Positions 1 through 8,399 of a stretch of DNA of 64,000 bases are shown in pieces (the stretch's first letter is position 1; each line of letters starts with the position of its first letter). Where the stretch lies: positions 49,686-113,685 of the forward strand of contig NZ_JADNRA010000025.1 in the NCBI RefSeq assembly GCF_015709525.1, given 5' to 3'. This DNA comes from Methylocystis sp. L43. GTDB taxonomy: Bacteria; Pseudomonadota; Alphaproteobacteria; Rhizobiales; Beijerinckiaceae. Below the pieces are notes generated by a model that made no database searches, had not been told where the DNA came from, and worked only from the letters and a program-made list of their open reading frames with translations. The translations under genes and the position numbers were made by a program.

Positions 1-2
1 AG

Positions 3-134
3 GAAGCCTGCGTCGGCGCCGTGCGGTTCAAATGCGACGTCTTGTGGGCGCAGCTTGACGCATTACATCACGCCTACGTCACGCCCGGGCCGATCCCGCC
101 CGGCGCATGGCGGCCAGGAGAAGCAAATGTCTGA
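3..134 (+). CDS. pqqC: PqqC, C-terminal end (partial)
   Basis: The window opens inside a gene whose last 43 codons read like the C-terminus of pyrroloquinoline-quinone synthase PqqC: a helix containing KCDVLWAQLDALHHAYV followed by a Pro-rich end. PqqC carries out the final ring closure and eight-electron oxidation giving PQQ, the cofactor of periplasmic methanol and other dehydrogenases. The stop overlaps the start of the next pqq gene by 8 bases, which indicates translational coupling. The start lies outside the window. The short sequence fits PqqC well, but whether PqqC is otherwise complete cannot be seen. Confidence 0.75.
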   Translation, partial: EACVGAVRFKCDVLWAQLDALHHAYVTPGPIPPGAWRPGEANV

Positions 135-1599
135 GGCGCATGCCGCGCGGTTCGTGATCGGGCCGGATTCGCGTTCGGCCTTCACGCGCTACGCGCGGCT
201 GCACGAAGACCGCGCGCGCGCTCGAACGGTTATTCTCGCGCCCGAGCGCGCCTATGAACTCGATCCGATTGGGCTCATCGTGCTGCGCGCGATTGATGGC
301 GCAACACGCCTCGCCGATCTGTGCGCGCGCCTCGCGCAGCAATATTCCGCGCCCCTCGACGTTATCACGCGCGACGTCACGGCGCTGCTGCAAGGCCTCG
401 CCGACAAGCGGCTGCTGTGCGACGGAACCGACGAATTTGCGGCGCCGCCGCCTTCCGCCTTCGCCGCGTCGATCGCGCCATTCGCGGGCGGACCCGCGGG
501 GCTGCTCGCCGAGCTTACGCATCGCTGCCCGCTGCAATGTCCGTACTGCTCCAATCCGCTTGAGCTCGAGCGCTCGAATACCGAACTCACCGCCGATGAA
601 TGGGGCGAGACCTTCCGTCAGGCGGCGTCGATCGGCGCGCTGCAGCTGCATCTTTCCGGCGGCGAACCCACCGTGCGACGCGATCTTGAAGAGATACTCG
701 CACAGGCGGTCGACGCGGGGCTCTACACCAATCTCGTCACCTCCGCCGTTCTGCTGACGCGCGAGCGGTTGCAGCGTCTCGCCGAGATCGGCCTCGATCA
801 TGTGCAGGTCTCCATCCAGGATGTCGTTCCTGAGAGCGCCGACCGAATCTCGGGCTATCAGGGCGGCGTCGGCAAGAAGCGCGACGTCGCGCGATGGACG
901 CGCGAATTCGGCATGGGATTGACGATCAATGCGCCGATGCACCGGCAGAACATTGCGCATCTGCCGCAGATTATCGATTTCGCCGTCGAGGTCGATGCGC
1001 AGCGCATCGAGATCGCGCATATTCAATATTACGCCTGGGCGCAGATGAACCGGGCCGCGCTCATCCCGACACGCGACGCCTTCATGGAAACAGTCGGCAT
1101 CGTCGACGAGGCGAAGAAGCGTCTCGCCGGCGTTCTCAATTTCGATTTCGTCATCCACGATCATTACGCGACGCGGCCAAAGGCCTGCACCGGCGGCTGG
1201 GGCCGTTCGATCATGGCGGTGACGCCGTCCGGCAAGGTTCTGCCCTGCCACGCCGCGCAGACCTTGCCGGGACTGACATTCGACAATGTGCGCGAGAGAC
1301 CGCTCGCCGACATTTGGCGGAACGGCGCAGCCTTCAACGCCTTCCGCGGCACGGATTGGATGAAGGAGCCCTGTCGTTCCTGCGAGCGCCGCGAAATCGA
1401 TTTCGGCGGTTGCCGCTGTCAGGCGTTCGCCATCGCCGGCGACGCCGCGGCGACAGACCCCGCCTGCCACCTCTCGCCGGACCATGCGCGCTTTGCCGCT
1501 TACGCGGAAGTCGAATCGCACATCACGGCGCCGGACTTTATCTATCGCCGCTATGGCGGCGCCGCGGCGTCAACGGCGCGCGCCAAGGAGCCGGCGTGA
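127..1599 (+). CDS. pqqE: PqqD-PqqE fusion, radical SAM enzyme of PQQ biosynthesis
   Basis: This 490-residue protein joins two PQQ biosynthesis functions. Residues about 1-95 are PqqD-like (the PqqA peptide chaperone). After a Pro/Ala linker, residues about 125-470 are PqqE, which links Glu and Tyr of the PqqA peptide. The radical-SAM cysteines are C134, C138 and C141 (CPLQCPYC), with SGGEP near residue 177 and a Cys-rich SPASM region towards the C-terminus. PqqE alone is usually about 370-390 residues, so the extra length is the PqqD part. The ATG at 127 was chosen because AGGAG lies just upstream and PqqD homology begins there; an in-frame extension to 55 lacks support. It overlaps pqqC and is convergent with the cupin gene one base beyond. 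Confidence 0.9.
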   Translation: MSEAHAARFVIGPDSRSAFTRYARLHEDRARARTVILAPERAYELDPIGLIVLRAIDGATRLADLCARLAQQYSAPLDVITRDVTALLQGLADKRLLCDGTDEFAAPPPSAFAASIAPFAGGPAGLLAELTHRCPLQCPYCSNPLELERSNTELTADEWGETFRQAASIGALQLHLSGGEPTVRRDLEEILAQAVDAGLYTNLVTSAVLLTRERLQRLAEIGLDHVQVSIQDVVPESADRISGYQGGVGKKRDVARWTREFGMGLTINAPMHRQNIAHLPQIIDFAVEVDAQRIEIAHIQYYAWAQMNRAALIPTRDAFMETVGIVDEAKKRLAGVLNFDFVIHDHYATRPKACTGGWGRSIMAVTPSGKVLPCHAAQTLPGLTFDNVRERPLADIWRNGAAFNAFRGTDWMKEPCRSCERREIDFGGCRCQAFAIAGDAAATDPACHLSPDHARFAAYAEVESHITAPDFIYRRYGGAAASTARAKEPA

Positions 1600-1600
1600 T

Positions 1601-2074
1601 CTACCGCTGAGCTGCGCGAGGATCGTCGCGCGGATCAAGATAGGTGATGTTCCACGGGCCGACGCCGGTCACTTGCACCACTGTATCGTCTTCGAAGGTG
1701 ACCCAATGGCCCGCTTCCGCGGGCGTCGCCGCAAAACCGCCGGCGGCAAGCGTCTTCTCGGCGTTTGGATCGAGCTTGGCTCCTTCGCCGTAACGAACGG
1801 CTCCCGACAGCACCGTCATCGTCTCCATCCCGCTGTGCTTGTGCAGCCCGATTTTATATCCTTTGGGCGCACGCATTCTCAGAATGTAGGGTCCGCCCTG
1901 CGTCGGATCGCCGAAGAGCATCGCGACTTCCGCGCCCCTCGGCAGTTCTGACGGACCCGCTTTCCATTCGAGTTTATCTTGCGAAAAAGCGGAGCCTGGA
2001 GCTTCCGCCATTACGGCGATGGGAGCTGCGAGGCTTATGGCCGCGCCCGCAAGAATTGCAGCAAGATTTCGCAT
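1601..2074 (-). CDS. Secreted cupin-domain protein
   Basis: The 157-residue product begins with a signal peptide (about 24 residues, ending near VMAEA). A single cupin barrel follows, with a metal-binding pattern of the GLHKHSGMETMTVLSG type near the middle and a later HWVTFEDDT strand. Such small periplasmic cupins bind a metal, but their substrates are usually unknown. The longer open frame upstream to 2704 is rejected because the signal peptide starts at this ATG. The gene is convergent with pqqDE. Its substrate cannot be inferred from context; the fold assignment is good. Confidence 0.8.
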   Translation of the reverse strand: MRNLAAILAGAAISLAAPIAVMAEAPGSAFSQDKLEWKAGPSELPRGAEVAMLFGDPTQGGPYILRMRAPKGYKIGLHKHSGMETMTVLSGAVRYGEGAKLDPNAEKTLAAGGFAATPAEAGHWVTFEDDTVVQVTGVGPWNITYLDPRDDPRAAQR

Positions 2075-2251
2075 AGCTTGGGCCTCCAAAGCGCGCCCCT
2101 GGCTTGAGATAGTGCGCCGAAGACACACAGCGACGAAGAATTCAAAAATTCGATTTCGGTAACAAACGAGCAACTTCCCCAGGGCATATTGAGCCTTGTC
2201 TCGCGGAGTTAAGGATTTGTTTCGCATAAGTTGCGTAATGGAGCTTGTCGC

Positions 2252-2656
2252 ATGAAGTCGCGGGATACGCTTGTCCGTCTCAAACGGTTCCAGGCCGAGG
2301 AAAAACGCCGGCGCGTCGTCCAATTGAATGCAATGATCGCCGAATTCACGCGCATGGCCAATGAGCTCGACCGTGAAATCGGTCAGGAAGAGCGGCGCGC
2401 CAACATCGACGATCCCAATCATTTCGCCTATCCGACTTATGCGCGGGCGGCGCGCACGCGACGCGACAACATCCTTGCGTCGATCGCGGAACTGCGCGGC
2501 CAACTCGAAGAAGCGGAAGCGCAGTTCAAGGAAGCCAGCGAAGACTTCGCCAAGGCGCAGAGTCAGGAGGCGCGAGACCGCGGCGCCGAGCGCATGGTTG
2601 ATGTCGTCGCCGAGCGGCGCCACGCAGAAATGCCGGAAGTTTTGCGCAGGGTTTAA
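2252..2656 (+). CDS. fliJ: FliJ-like flagellar export chaperone
   Basis: The product is 134 residues, highly charged and almost entirely helical coiled coil, apart from a central DPNHFAYPTYARAA segment typical of the rhizobial FliJ-type proteins. FliJ escorts flagellar export substrates and activates the FliI ATPase at the export gate. The ATG at 2252 is preferred over an upstream TTG (2231) because GGAG precedes it and homology starts with MKSRDTL. No other flagellar gene is visible; fliI would normally be next door. The stop overlaps the stop of the convergent MNIO-partner gene by four bases. Confidence 0.75.
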   Translation: MKSRDTLVRLKRFQAEEKRRRVVQLNAMIAEFTRMANELDREIGQEERRANIDDPNHFAYPTYARAARTRRDNILASIAELRGQLEEAEAQFKEASEDFAKAQSQEARDRGAERMVDVVAERRHAEMPEVLRRV

Positions 2657-3231
2657 GGCTGAAATAGCCGCCAGCGCAGCCTGCCTCCGGGCGCGCGCGC
2701 CCAAACGCCAAACGTTTTTCGGCGAACGGCGCTGAACTCTTCGCCTTTGGCGAGAGCCTGGGCGACCGATGCGACATTGAAATCAAACGCCCGGAAAAAA
2801 AGCGTCGCGCCGGAACGCCCGGCGTCGATGAAGGCCAATTCGAAACGCGCGAGGTCGGCGACCCAGCGCGGCTCCAATTCGCTTTTTGCGACACGCGTAT
2901 CGATAAATGCGATCAGCGCCGCAGCGTCCGAGCGATTTGTCGCCTCTCGCGCAGCGCCGTGGATCGCCTGCCGGAAAAGCGCATCGAATCGATCGCCCAA
3001 TGCGCGCGCTGTGAGCGGCAGCGCCCTGCGCACATAAAGCGCGCGTTTGCCGATCAGGCTCTGCGCAAAGACTTCCGTTTCGCGCCTGTCGATTCCGGCG
3101 AGGCGCTCCGTGTCATACATGCTCAAGCCGAAACGCATCGCCACGGCGATCGGCGCTTCGAAGAATTCCCGCCGCAGATCATCGTCGGTGAACAGGCGCG
3201 CGAGCAGCGCCTGCGTCTGCGCTAACGCCAT
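2653..3231 (-). CDS. MNIO partner protein (SCO6045/BufC-like)
   Basis: This 192-residue soluble helical protein has an N-terminal segment of the form LLARLFTDDDLRREFFEAP followed by an RRALPLTARALGDRF motif. I associate this pattern with SCO6045-like or BufC/HvfC-type proteins that sit beside DUF692 genes. Such partners are thought to bind the precursor leader and present it to the oxidase. Its start overlaps the MNIO stop by 10 bases, so the two are probably translationally coupled. No enzymatic motif is visible. Family membership is moderate confidence; the role is inferred from the neighbour. Confidence 0.65.
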   Translation of the reverse strand: MALAQTQALLARLFTDDDLRREFFEAPIAVAMRFGLSMYDTERLAGIDRRETEVFAQSLIGKRALYVRRALPLTARALGDRFDALFRQAIHGAAREATNRSDAAALIAFIDTRVAKSELEPRWVADLARFELAFIDAGRSGATLFFRAFDFNVASVAQALAKGEEFSAVRRKTFGVWARAPGGRLRWRLFQP

Positions 3232-4064
3232 CGCCCGTTCTCCACGAGCGTCCGTCGCGCGCGCGCCACTTCATCGATGAGTTCGCCGAACGGCGGCATT
3301 TTCTCGTCGCGCTCGAGAATGACGGCCTTGACCGGCGCGCGGGCGATGACGCGATCATAGAGCCGCCAAACCGCATCGCTCGTCGCGGCGTCATGGCTGT
3401 CGATCAACAGACCGTCTCGCTCTCGTCCGCCGGCGTAGTGGATTTGCACGAGTCTGTCCCATGGCCAGCGCGCGAAGTCGCTTTCGAGATTGGCGCCGAA
3501 ATTCGTCGCATTCACATGCATGTTGGCGACGTCGCACAGCCAACCGCATCCGGTCGCTTCCAGCGTGCGCCACAAAAATTCAGCTTCGTCCATTTCGCCG
3601 CCTGGAATGCGCACCACGCAAGTGATGTTTTCCAAAATCAGCGGCGTCTTGATGCGCCTGCGCACTATTTCGACATTGCGCGCGACGACGTCGATGGCTT
3701 CCTGCGTATAGGGCAGCGACGCAAGATGCCCAATGCTGATTCCGCCCGCGCGCGTGAAGCAAAGATGTTCGCTCCACCAGGGCGGATCGATGCGTTCGAT
3801 CAGCGCGGCAATTTTATCGAGATAGCATGAGTCGACGCCGTCCGCGCTTCCGATCGAGAGATCGAGACCATGCGCGACGAGCGGAAAATGCGCTCTTAGA
3901 AGCTCAAGTTCAGCGAGCTTTTCTTTTGATGCGTCGAGATAATGATCAGCGATGATCTCGATAAAATCGACATCGTCCCGTCGGGCGAAGAGATCGGCGC
4001 GAAACTGCGGACGATAGCCAAGTCCGGACCCGAGGGCCGGCGCGTCAATCGCGGACGCCACCAT
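3222..4064 (-). CDS. DUF692 / MNIO family multinuclear iron-dependent oxidase
   Basis: The 280-residue TIM-barrel protein shows the DUF692 (MbnB/BufB) metal-ligand motifs in order: H66 in VAHGLDLSIGS, E99-H100 in WWSEHL, E145 in LILENI, D178 in CDVANMHVNA, H209 in QIHYAGG, D222/H224 in IDSHD and E251 in LERDE. Members use two or three irons and O2 to rearrange residues, often Cys, in ribosomal peptides, as in methanobactin and bufferin maturation. The ATG at 4064 overlaps the end of the TIGR04222-like gene by 20 bases. A longer frame to 4193 only reads antisense to that gene's tail. The likely substrate is the Cys-rich tail encoded immediately upstream. Confidence 0.88.
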   Translation of the reverse strand: MVASAIDAPALGSGLGYRPQFRADLFARRDDVDFIEIIADHYLDASKEKLAELELLRAHFPLVAHGLDLSIGSADGVDSCYLDKIAALIERIDPPWWSEHLCFTRAGGISIGHLASLPYTQEAIDVVARNVEIVRRRIKTPLILENITCVVRIPGGEMDEAEFLWRTLEATGCGWLCDVANMHVNATNFGANLESDFARWPWDRLVQIHYAGGRERDGLLIDSHDAATSDAVWRLYDRVIARAPVKAVILERDEKMPPFGELIDEVARARRTLVENGRWR

Positions 4065-4968
4065 CGCTCGCTCCGCCGTCGCCGCAACTGCCGCCGCAGC
4101 TTGTTCCGCAATCGGAGCCATCGCTTCCGGAGCCGCGACTGAAGGCTTCGGCGAACATCGCCTCCGTCGTGCCCTTGAGCGGCGCGAATCCATATAGGCC
4201 GATGAGAAACAACGCGGCGCCGTGGAAGGCGCGCGCTTCGGGTCCGGGCGATCCGATGTGACCGACGGCCGCCTTCAGACGCCCGCCATAGGCCAGCCGC
4301 ATCGCGTCGAGATAGGCGTGGCCGCGACGGCTGGCATGGGTTCTGGTCAGCACATAGGCAAGCGCAAAAAGCGACGCGACCGACGCAGCTGCGAGAAAGA
4401 CCAGATAGGCGACATTCTCGGCGCCCGCTGTCCATTCCACATAGATCTTGGCAAGCGCCAGGCCGACGATGATCAGCGTTCCGCCGATCTGCGCGCGCCG
4501 GCGCCAAATCTTCACCGACTTGGGCTTGATCAGCTCCTCCGCGGCGAGCTTGGCGCGCAGCGGCGCGAGCTGTTCCAGCAGCCAGCGCCGCAAGCCGCGA
4601 TCTTCGAACAGCGCATGCGCCTTCGGCTTCGCCTGCACGGCTTCGAGCAGGCGCGTCTCCATGGCGTTGAGTTCGCCCGGCTCCGGCTGCTTGTCTGTCG
4701 GAATCACGTGATCCTCCGCGGCGAGGACGACGAAGCCGCGCTGCGCAAGATCATAGATCAGCGTTCGGATAACCTGATTGACGCCGCCCTGCAGGAAGGC
4801 GACCTCCATCGCGTCGGGGTTCTGCGGCACGGGCGGCGGCGCGCGGCGACCGGTGCGGTCCGCGAGCCGAATGCAAAGGTAAGTGGCCGCCAGCACGAGG
4901 ATGACGACGAGGCCGAAGACATTGAGAAATTCAGGCCCGGGAAGATTAAGGATCGCAATGTTCTGCAC
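4045..4968 (-). CDS. TIGR04222-like membrane protein with Gly/Cys-rich C-terminal tail
   Basis: The 307-residue protein has an N-terminal membrane segment (about residues 12-33), a cytoplasmic helical domain, and two more membrane segments at about 158-178 and 186-207. After a hydrophobic stretch it ends in a low-complexity tail (279-303) rich in Gly, Ser and Asp, with C287, C291 and C295 spaced four apart. This matches TIGR04222-type proteins, whose tails look like substrates for post-translational modification. The start is GTG at 4968, preceded by GAGG. The gene begins 10 bases after the heme A synthase stop and overlaps the MNIO gene. That the tail is modified is inference. Confidence 0.7.
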   Translation of the reverse strand: MQNIAILNLPGPEFLNVFGLVVILVLAATYLCIRLADRTGRRAPPPVPQNPDAMEVAFLQGGVNQVIRTLIYDLAQRGFVVLAAEDHVIPTDKQPEPGELNAMETRLLEAVQAKPKAHALFEDRGLRRWLLEQLAPLRAKLAAEELIKPKSVKIWRRRAQIGGTLIIVGLALAKIYVEWTAGAENVAYLVFLAAASVASLFALAYVLTRTHASRRGHAYLDAMRLAYGGRLKAAVGHIGSPGPEARAFHGAALFLIGLYGFAPLKGTTEAMFAEAFSRGSGSDGSDCGTSCGGSCGDGGASDGGVRD

Positions 4969-4978
4969 GCCAGCCGCC

Positions 4979-6091
4979 TCAGTTCGTGATCACGTCTTGC
5001 ACAAGCCGTCGCGCCTGCAGCGTCGCGACGCCCAACACCGCCATCCCGATCGCCTGATGCGCGAGCGCCAGCGCCAGATGCGGGTCGCCGGCGAAGGGCG
5101 GCTGGACCAGCACCAATGTCGCAACGCCAAGCGCGATCTGCATGAGCACATGGCCGAACAGGATCACGGCGCCGCGGCGCGCGCGTCCTTCCGCGTTCAT
5201 CCACGCATCCAGAAGATGCCCGAGCGCCAGAGCGAAGATCAGATAGGCGATCATGCGGTGGAAGAATTGGACGGTGACCGGATTGTCGACGAGATTGGTC
5301 CAGACCGGCTCCAATCGCCACAAGACGTCGGCCGGAGGAACGAAGACGCCATCCATCAACGGCCAAGTGTTATTGACGAGGCCCGCCCGCAGTCCGGCGA
5401 CAAGGCCGCCGACGAAAATCTGCAGAAACACAAAAGCCAGGATCGTCAGCGCGACCGCCTTCAGGCGACCTGCGCCCCCATGCACGAGAGAGACGGCGCG
5501 CGGCCCAAGGCCGCCGGCCACCCATAAACAGGCGGAAAAGATCAGCGCGGCGAGCAGCAAATGGATCGCGAGGCGCTCCTGCGCCACCTCGATGCGATTG
5601 ACGAGGCCGGATGCGACCATCCACCAGCCGACGCCGCCCTGGAGCGCCCCGAGCGCAAGAATGCCGACGAGCTTCGGCTTCGCCGAACGCGGCAGGCGGC
5701 CGCTCGCCCAAAACCATATGAGCGGAACGGCGAAAACGACGCCGATCACCCGTCCCAGAAGACGATGCGCCCATTCCCAGGCGTAGATGTATTTAAACCC
5801 GGCGACATCCATGTCGGGGAACAATTCCCTGTATTGCGGAATCTGCTTGTAGGCTTCGAACGCCTCCTGCCACTCCTGCTGGGACAGCGGCGGCAGCACG
5901 CCAGTGACGGGCTTCCATTGGACGATGGAGAGGCCCGATTCGGTCAACCGGGTCGCGCCGCCAACGATGACCATCAGAAAGACCAGCCCCGCGACCAGCC
6001 ACAGCCAGTCGCGCACCGCCCGGGCGTTCGCCTCGGTCGCATGGTGCCTGATCGCCGGGATAGGTTGGGGAAAATGCAGCCAATCTTCCAT
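4979..6091 (-). CDS. ctaA: Heme A synthase (COX15/CtaA)
   Basis: The 370-residue protein with about eight membrane segments matches alphaproteobacterial COX15, which oxidises the C8 methyl of heme O to give heme A for aa3-type cytochrome oxidase. Visible signatures are GGATRLTESGLSIVQWKP near the start, the EWAHRLLGR histidine loop, the VHGGAGRLK region, and the second-half FFHRM and ALAHQAIGM histidines. The ATG at 6091 is chosen because MEDWLHF is where family similarity seems to begin; the RBS is weak and an extension to 6157 cannot be excluded. It is the first gene of the minus-strand run ending with the MNIO cluster, 10 bases from the next gene. Confidence 0.93.
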   Translation of the reverse strand: MEDWLHFPQPIPAIRHHATEANARAVRDWLWLVAGLVFLMVIVGGATRLTESGLSIVQWKPVTGVLPPLSQQEWQEAFEAYKQIPQYRELFPDMDVAGFKYIYAWEWAHRLLGRVIGVVFAVPLIWFWASGRLPRSAKPKLVGILALGALQGGVGWWMVASGLVNRIEVAQERLAIHLLLAALIFSACLWVAGGLGPRAVSLVHGGAGRLKAVALTILAFVFLQIFVGGLVAGLRAGLVNNTWPLMDGVFVPPADVLWRLEPVWTNLVDNPVTVQFFHRMIAYLIFALALGHLLDAWMNAEGRARRGAVILFGHVLMQIALGVATLVLVQPPFAGDPHLALALAHQAIGMAVLGVATLQARRLVQDVITN

Positions 6092-6250
6092 GAGACGCCG
6101 AGGGTTGGGAGGCGGATGACGGCGGCCAGTTAAGGGATGCGGCCCTCGCTTGTCCACACCCCGCGGCCGTCTCCGGCAAGTCGGGTCAATTTGGCTGAAA
6201 ACTGCGCCGCTGCGGATGTTAGACTAGCGCGGCTTGAGTCGAGGGATCAG

Positions 6251-6844
6251 GTGTCGGGCAAGAGCAATGAAGCGATGCGCACGATCGGCGAGGTCGCGGC
6301 GAGCCTCGACCTTCCCGCGCATGTGCTGCGCTTCTGGGAAACCCGTTTCAAGCAGATCAATCCTCTTAAGCGCGCAGGCGGGCGTCGCTTTTACCGGGAG
6401 CGCGACATCGAACTCGTGATTGCGATCCGCCGCCTGCTCTATGACGAAGGCTATACGATCAAGGGCGTGCAGCGCATCCTCAAGGAGGCTGGCGTCGAGG
6501 CGGTCCTTGCCGGCGCCGGACGCCGCCAAGCAGACCTGCCCGGGACTCCCTCCCCTTTCCGTCCAAGCGCGGGCGAGGGACGAATCGGGTCAGCGCGAGA
6601 CGAAGACGAGACGGACGCCGCCCTCTCCGCCGACGACCGCGCCATTCTGCGCGCGCAAAATCCAGTTTTTGCAGGGCTCGAAGCTCAGGACGCGGCGCCG
6701 CCCGTCGAACATAGCGAGCCTGTTGCGGCGCCTTCGGCCCGCGGCGAACCACGCCCGCTCGCGGCGCGGGAGGCGCAAATTCTGCGCGAGGCTCTGGCCG
6801 AGATCGAGGAATGCAAACGCCTGCTCAGATTGACCAGGCGATAG
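6251..6844 (+). CDS. MerR-family transcriptional regulator
   Basis: The N-terminal winged helix-turn-helix ([20 protein letters not shown], then [12 protein letters not shown] and [13 protein letters not shown]) is that of the alphaproteobacterial MerR-type regulator usually found between ihfA and a proline tRNA; the tRNA follows 49 bases downstream here. The rest is a low-complexity linker and a short C-terminal helix. GTG at 6251 is taken as start because GAGGGA precedes it and relatives begin at this point. [13 protein letters not shown] segment in the linker resembles the coding product of the GC-rich palindrome seen in hrpB. No effector-binding domain or Cys cluster is visible, so the signal is unknown. 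Confidence 0.85.
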   Translation: MSGKSNEAMRTIGEVAASLDLPAHVLRFWETRFKQINPLKRAGGRRFYRERDIELVIAIRRLLYDEGYTIKGVQRILKEAGVEAVLAGAGRRQADLPGTPSPFRPSAGEGRIGSARDEDETDAALSADDRAILRAQNPVFAGLEAQDAAPPVEHSEPVAAPSARGEPRPLAAREAQILREALAEIEECKRLLRLTRR

Positions 6845-6893
6845 CGAACCGGGCGTTGCCAGCGCTGCGCGGCCTCACTATAACGGCGCGAGT

Positions 6894-6971
6894 CGGAGTG
6901 TAGCGCAGCCCGGTTAGCGCACTTGTCTGGGGGACAAGGGGTCGTGGGTTCGAATCCCGCCACTCCGACCA
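6894..6971 (+). tRNA. tRNA-Pro (anticodon GGG)
   Basis: A full cloverleaf can be folded. The acceptor stem is CGGAGTG paired with CACTCCG. The anticodon stem is CTTGT/ACAAG with loop CTGGGGG, giving anticodon GGG. The T arm contains GGTTCGAATCC and the CCA end is encoded. It follows the MerR gene, as in many alphaproteobacteria. Confidence 0.96.
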
Positions 6972-7096
6972 TTTTCCGAAGATAAATCCGATAGGAACAA
7001 CTGCACGGCAAGGGCTCGGACTCTACACAGCTGGGGATCACGAGGGATTTAAGCCGCTGTAGCACCCCTTCTCCGTTCCTGCCCCTCGGGCATGAC

Positions 7097-7124
7097 AAAG
7101 CCCGGACGTCGCCGGCCGGGCTTT
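7097..7124. terminator. Candidate intrinsic terminator
   Basis: A perfect 9-bp stem (AAAGCCCGG/CCGGGCTTT) with a 10-nt loop lies 30 bases past the stop of the outer-membrane barrel gene on the minus strand. The T run is short in both orientations, so it may work weakly or bidirectionally between the tRNA and the barrel gene. Confidence 0.5.
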
Positions 7125-7153
7125 GATTCGCTTTTGAAGGTGAACTTAGCGGT

Positions 7154-8113
7154 TCAGTATTTGGCGACGACCGGAGGGGCGCCCCAGTTGAAATGATAAT
7201 TAACGCCGGCGCGAACGAGATTGCCATTGTAATTGGCGCGCGCTTGCGTGGCGTTCAGCCATTTCAAGCCTGCGGGAGGTCCGCCGAGACTGCCGTCATA
7301 AAACTGAGCGGTCACGCCCGCGGCCATCTGGACCGAACCAAGATCGTAATAGAGATACTCAACTTTGGCGCTCCAATTCGGCATGAACATCCATTCTAGG
7401 CCGCCGCCCGCCGTCCATCCGACCCGCGTATCCGAATATGCGCCGCCTCCAAAACCACTCGACGGCCAGGACGCACGAACGGGAAGCACTGCCTGCCAGC
7501 CGCTGACGTTAAAATTGACGCCGCCGTAGGCCAAACCGCCCGTTCCGTAAACAAGCAGCGTTGGGGTGATCAAATAGCCGAGACGTCCGCGCACGGTGCC
7601 CAAGTAATCCAGGTTCTTACGGATGGATACGGCCGTCAGAACCGAATCGTTCAGGACATTGGCTCCCGTTGCAGGAATATTGGTCCAGGAACTATTGTTG
7701 CCGCCGCCGTTTGCAATTCCTTGGATGTCAGCCTCGACGCCGAATACGAAAGAATACCCTCCGAAGCCAGCCTGCCAATTGTAGCCAATTTGGCCGCCTC
7801 CGATGAAACCGCTGGAAGCGCCCGACGAGACGACGCCTGACCCGCCAAGCGCGGCAGTCAAAGAGTAATCGGCGGGAGCGGAAGGATTCGGACCCGGATT
7901 ATCGCCCGACACCCAGAGCGGAGACGAGCCAAGCCGAGTGCTGTTGCTGCTTGACCATGTGCCGCCGGCGTTCAGGCCGACATAAAAACCCGTCCACAGC
8001 GGCGGCGGCGGCAGCGGCGCTGGCGGCGGCGCCTTGTAGGACGGAAGGTCGGCGGCTATGGCCGATCCGGCCGTCAGCGCCAAGGCCAAAATGGTGACTG
8101 CTGCCTTGTTCAT
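7154..8113 (-). CDS. Outer-membrane beta-barrel protein (Omp25/31-like)
   Basis: The 319-residue product has a signal peptide (MNKAAVTILALALTAGSAIA), then a Pro-rich linker (YKAPPPAPLPPPP) and WTGFYVGLNAGG, the hallmark start of the rhizobial/brucella Omp25-Omp31 porin family. Alternating beta-strands follow and the C-terminus has FNWGAPPVVAKY. It should fold as a small 8-stranded outer-membrane barrel with structural or porin-like roles. It is a single-gene unit with an inverted repeat downstream. Specific transport function is unknown. Confidence 0.88.
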   Translation of the reverse strand: MNKAAVTILALALTAGSAIAADLPSYKAPPPAPLPPPPLWTGFYVGLNAGGTWSSSNSTRLGSSPLWVSGDNPGPNPSAPADYSLTAALGGSGVVSSGASSGFIGGGQIGYNWQAGFGGYSFVFGVEADIQGIANGGGNNSSWTNIPATGANVLNDSVLTAVSIRKNLDYLGTVRGRLGYLITPTLLVYGTGGLAYGGVNFNVSGWQAVLPVRASWPSSGFGGGAYSDTRVGWTAGGGLEWMFMPNWSAKVEYLYYDLGSVQMAAGVTAQFYDGSLGGPPAGLKWLNATQARANYNGNLVRAGVNYHFNWGAPPVVAKY

Positions 8114-8399
8114 TTGGCTTTTCCGAATCAGGATTGGTCATCTCTCGAACCAGCGGCGATGAAAATCCGCGAGTGCTTGGGCAGTCAACCGAATGACGGC
8201 TATTCAGCCCACCACCCTTCACTTCCGGCGCTACTGTGGCAGAGGCGCCACGCAACGGAGCGTTAAATTCACGGTTCGGGCCTGGCTGCGTTCAATCGAC
8301 GATCTTCGCTCTGAGGGCGTCGCTGACGTGTGGAATTGGCGCATCGCGGATGGCGGGACCAGCGACGGCGTGAACGTGGCTTGGCCTTCTCGCAGTGCG

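Noticed and set aside
79..1521. 480-codon antisense frame across pqqDE
   Set aside because: It mirrors a well-supported gene, has Arg/Ala-rich shadow composition and no family similarity.
2361..2735. Alternative frames over fliJ and its 3' side
   Set aside because: FliJ similarity and RBS define the real frame.
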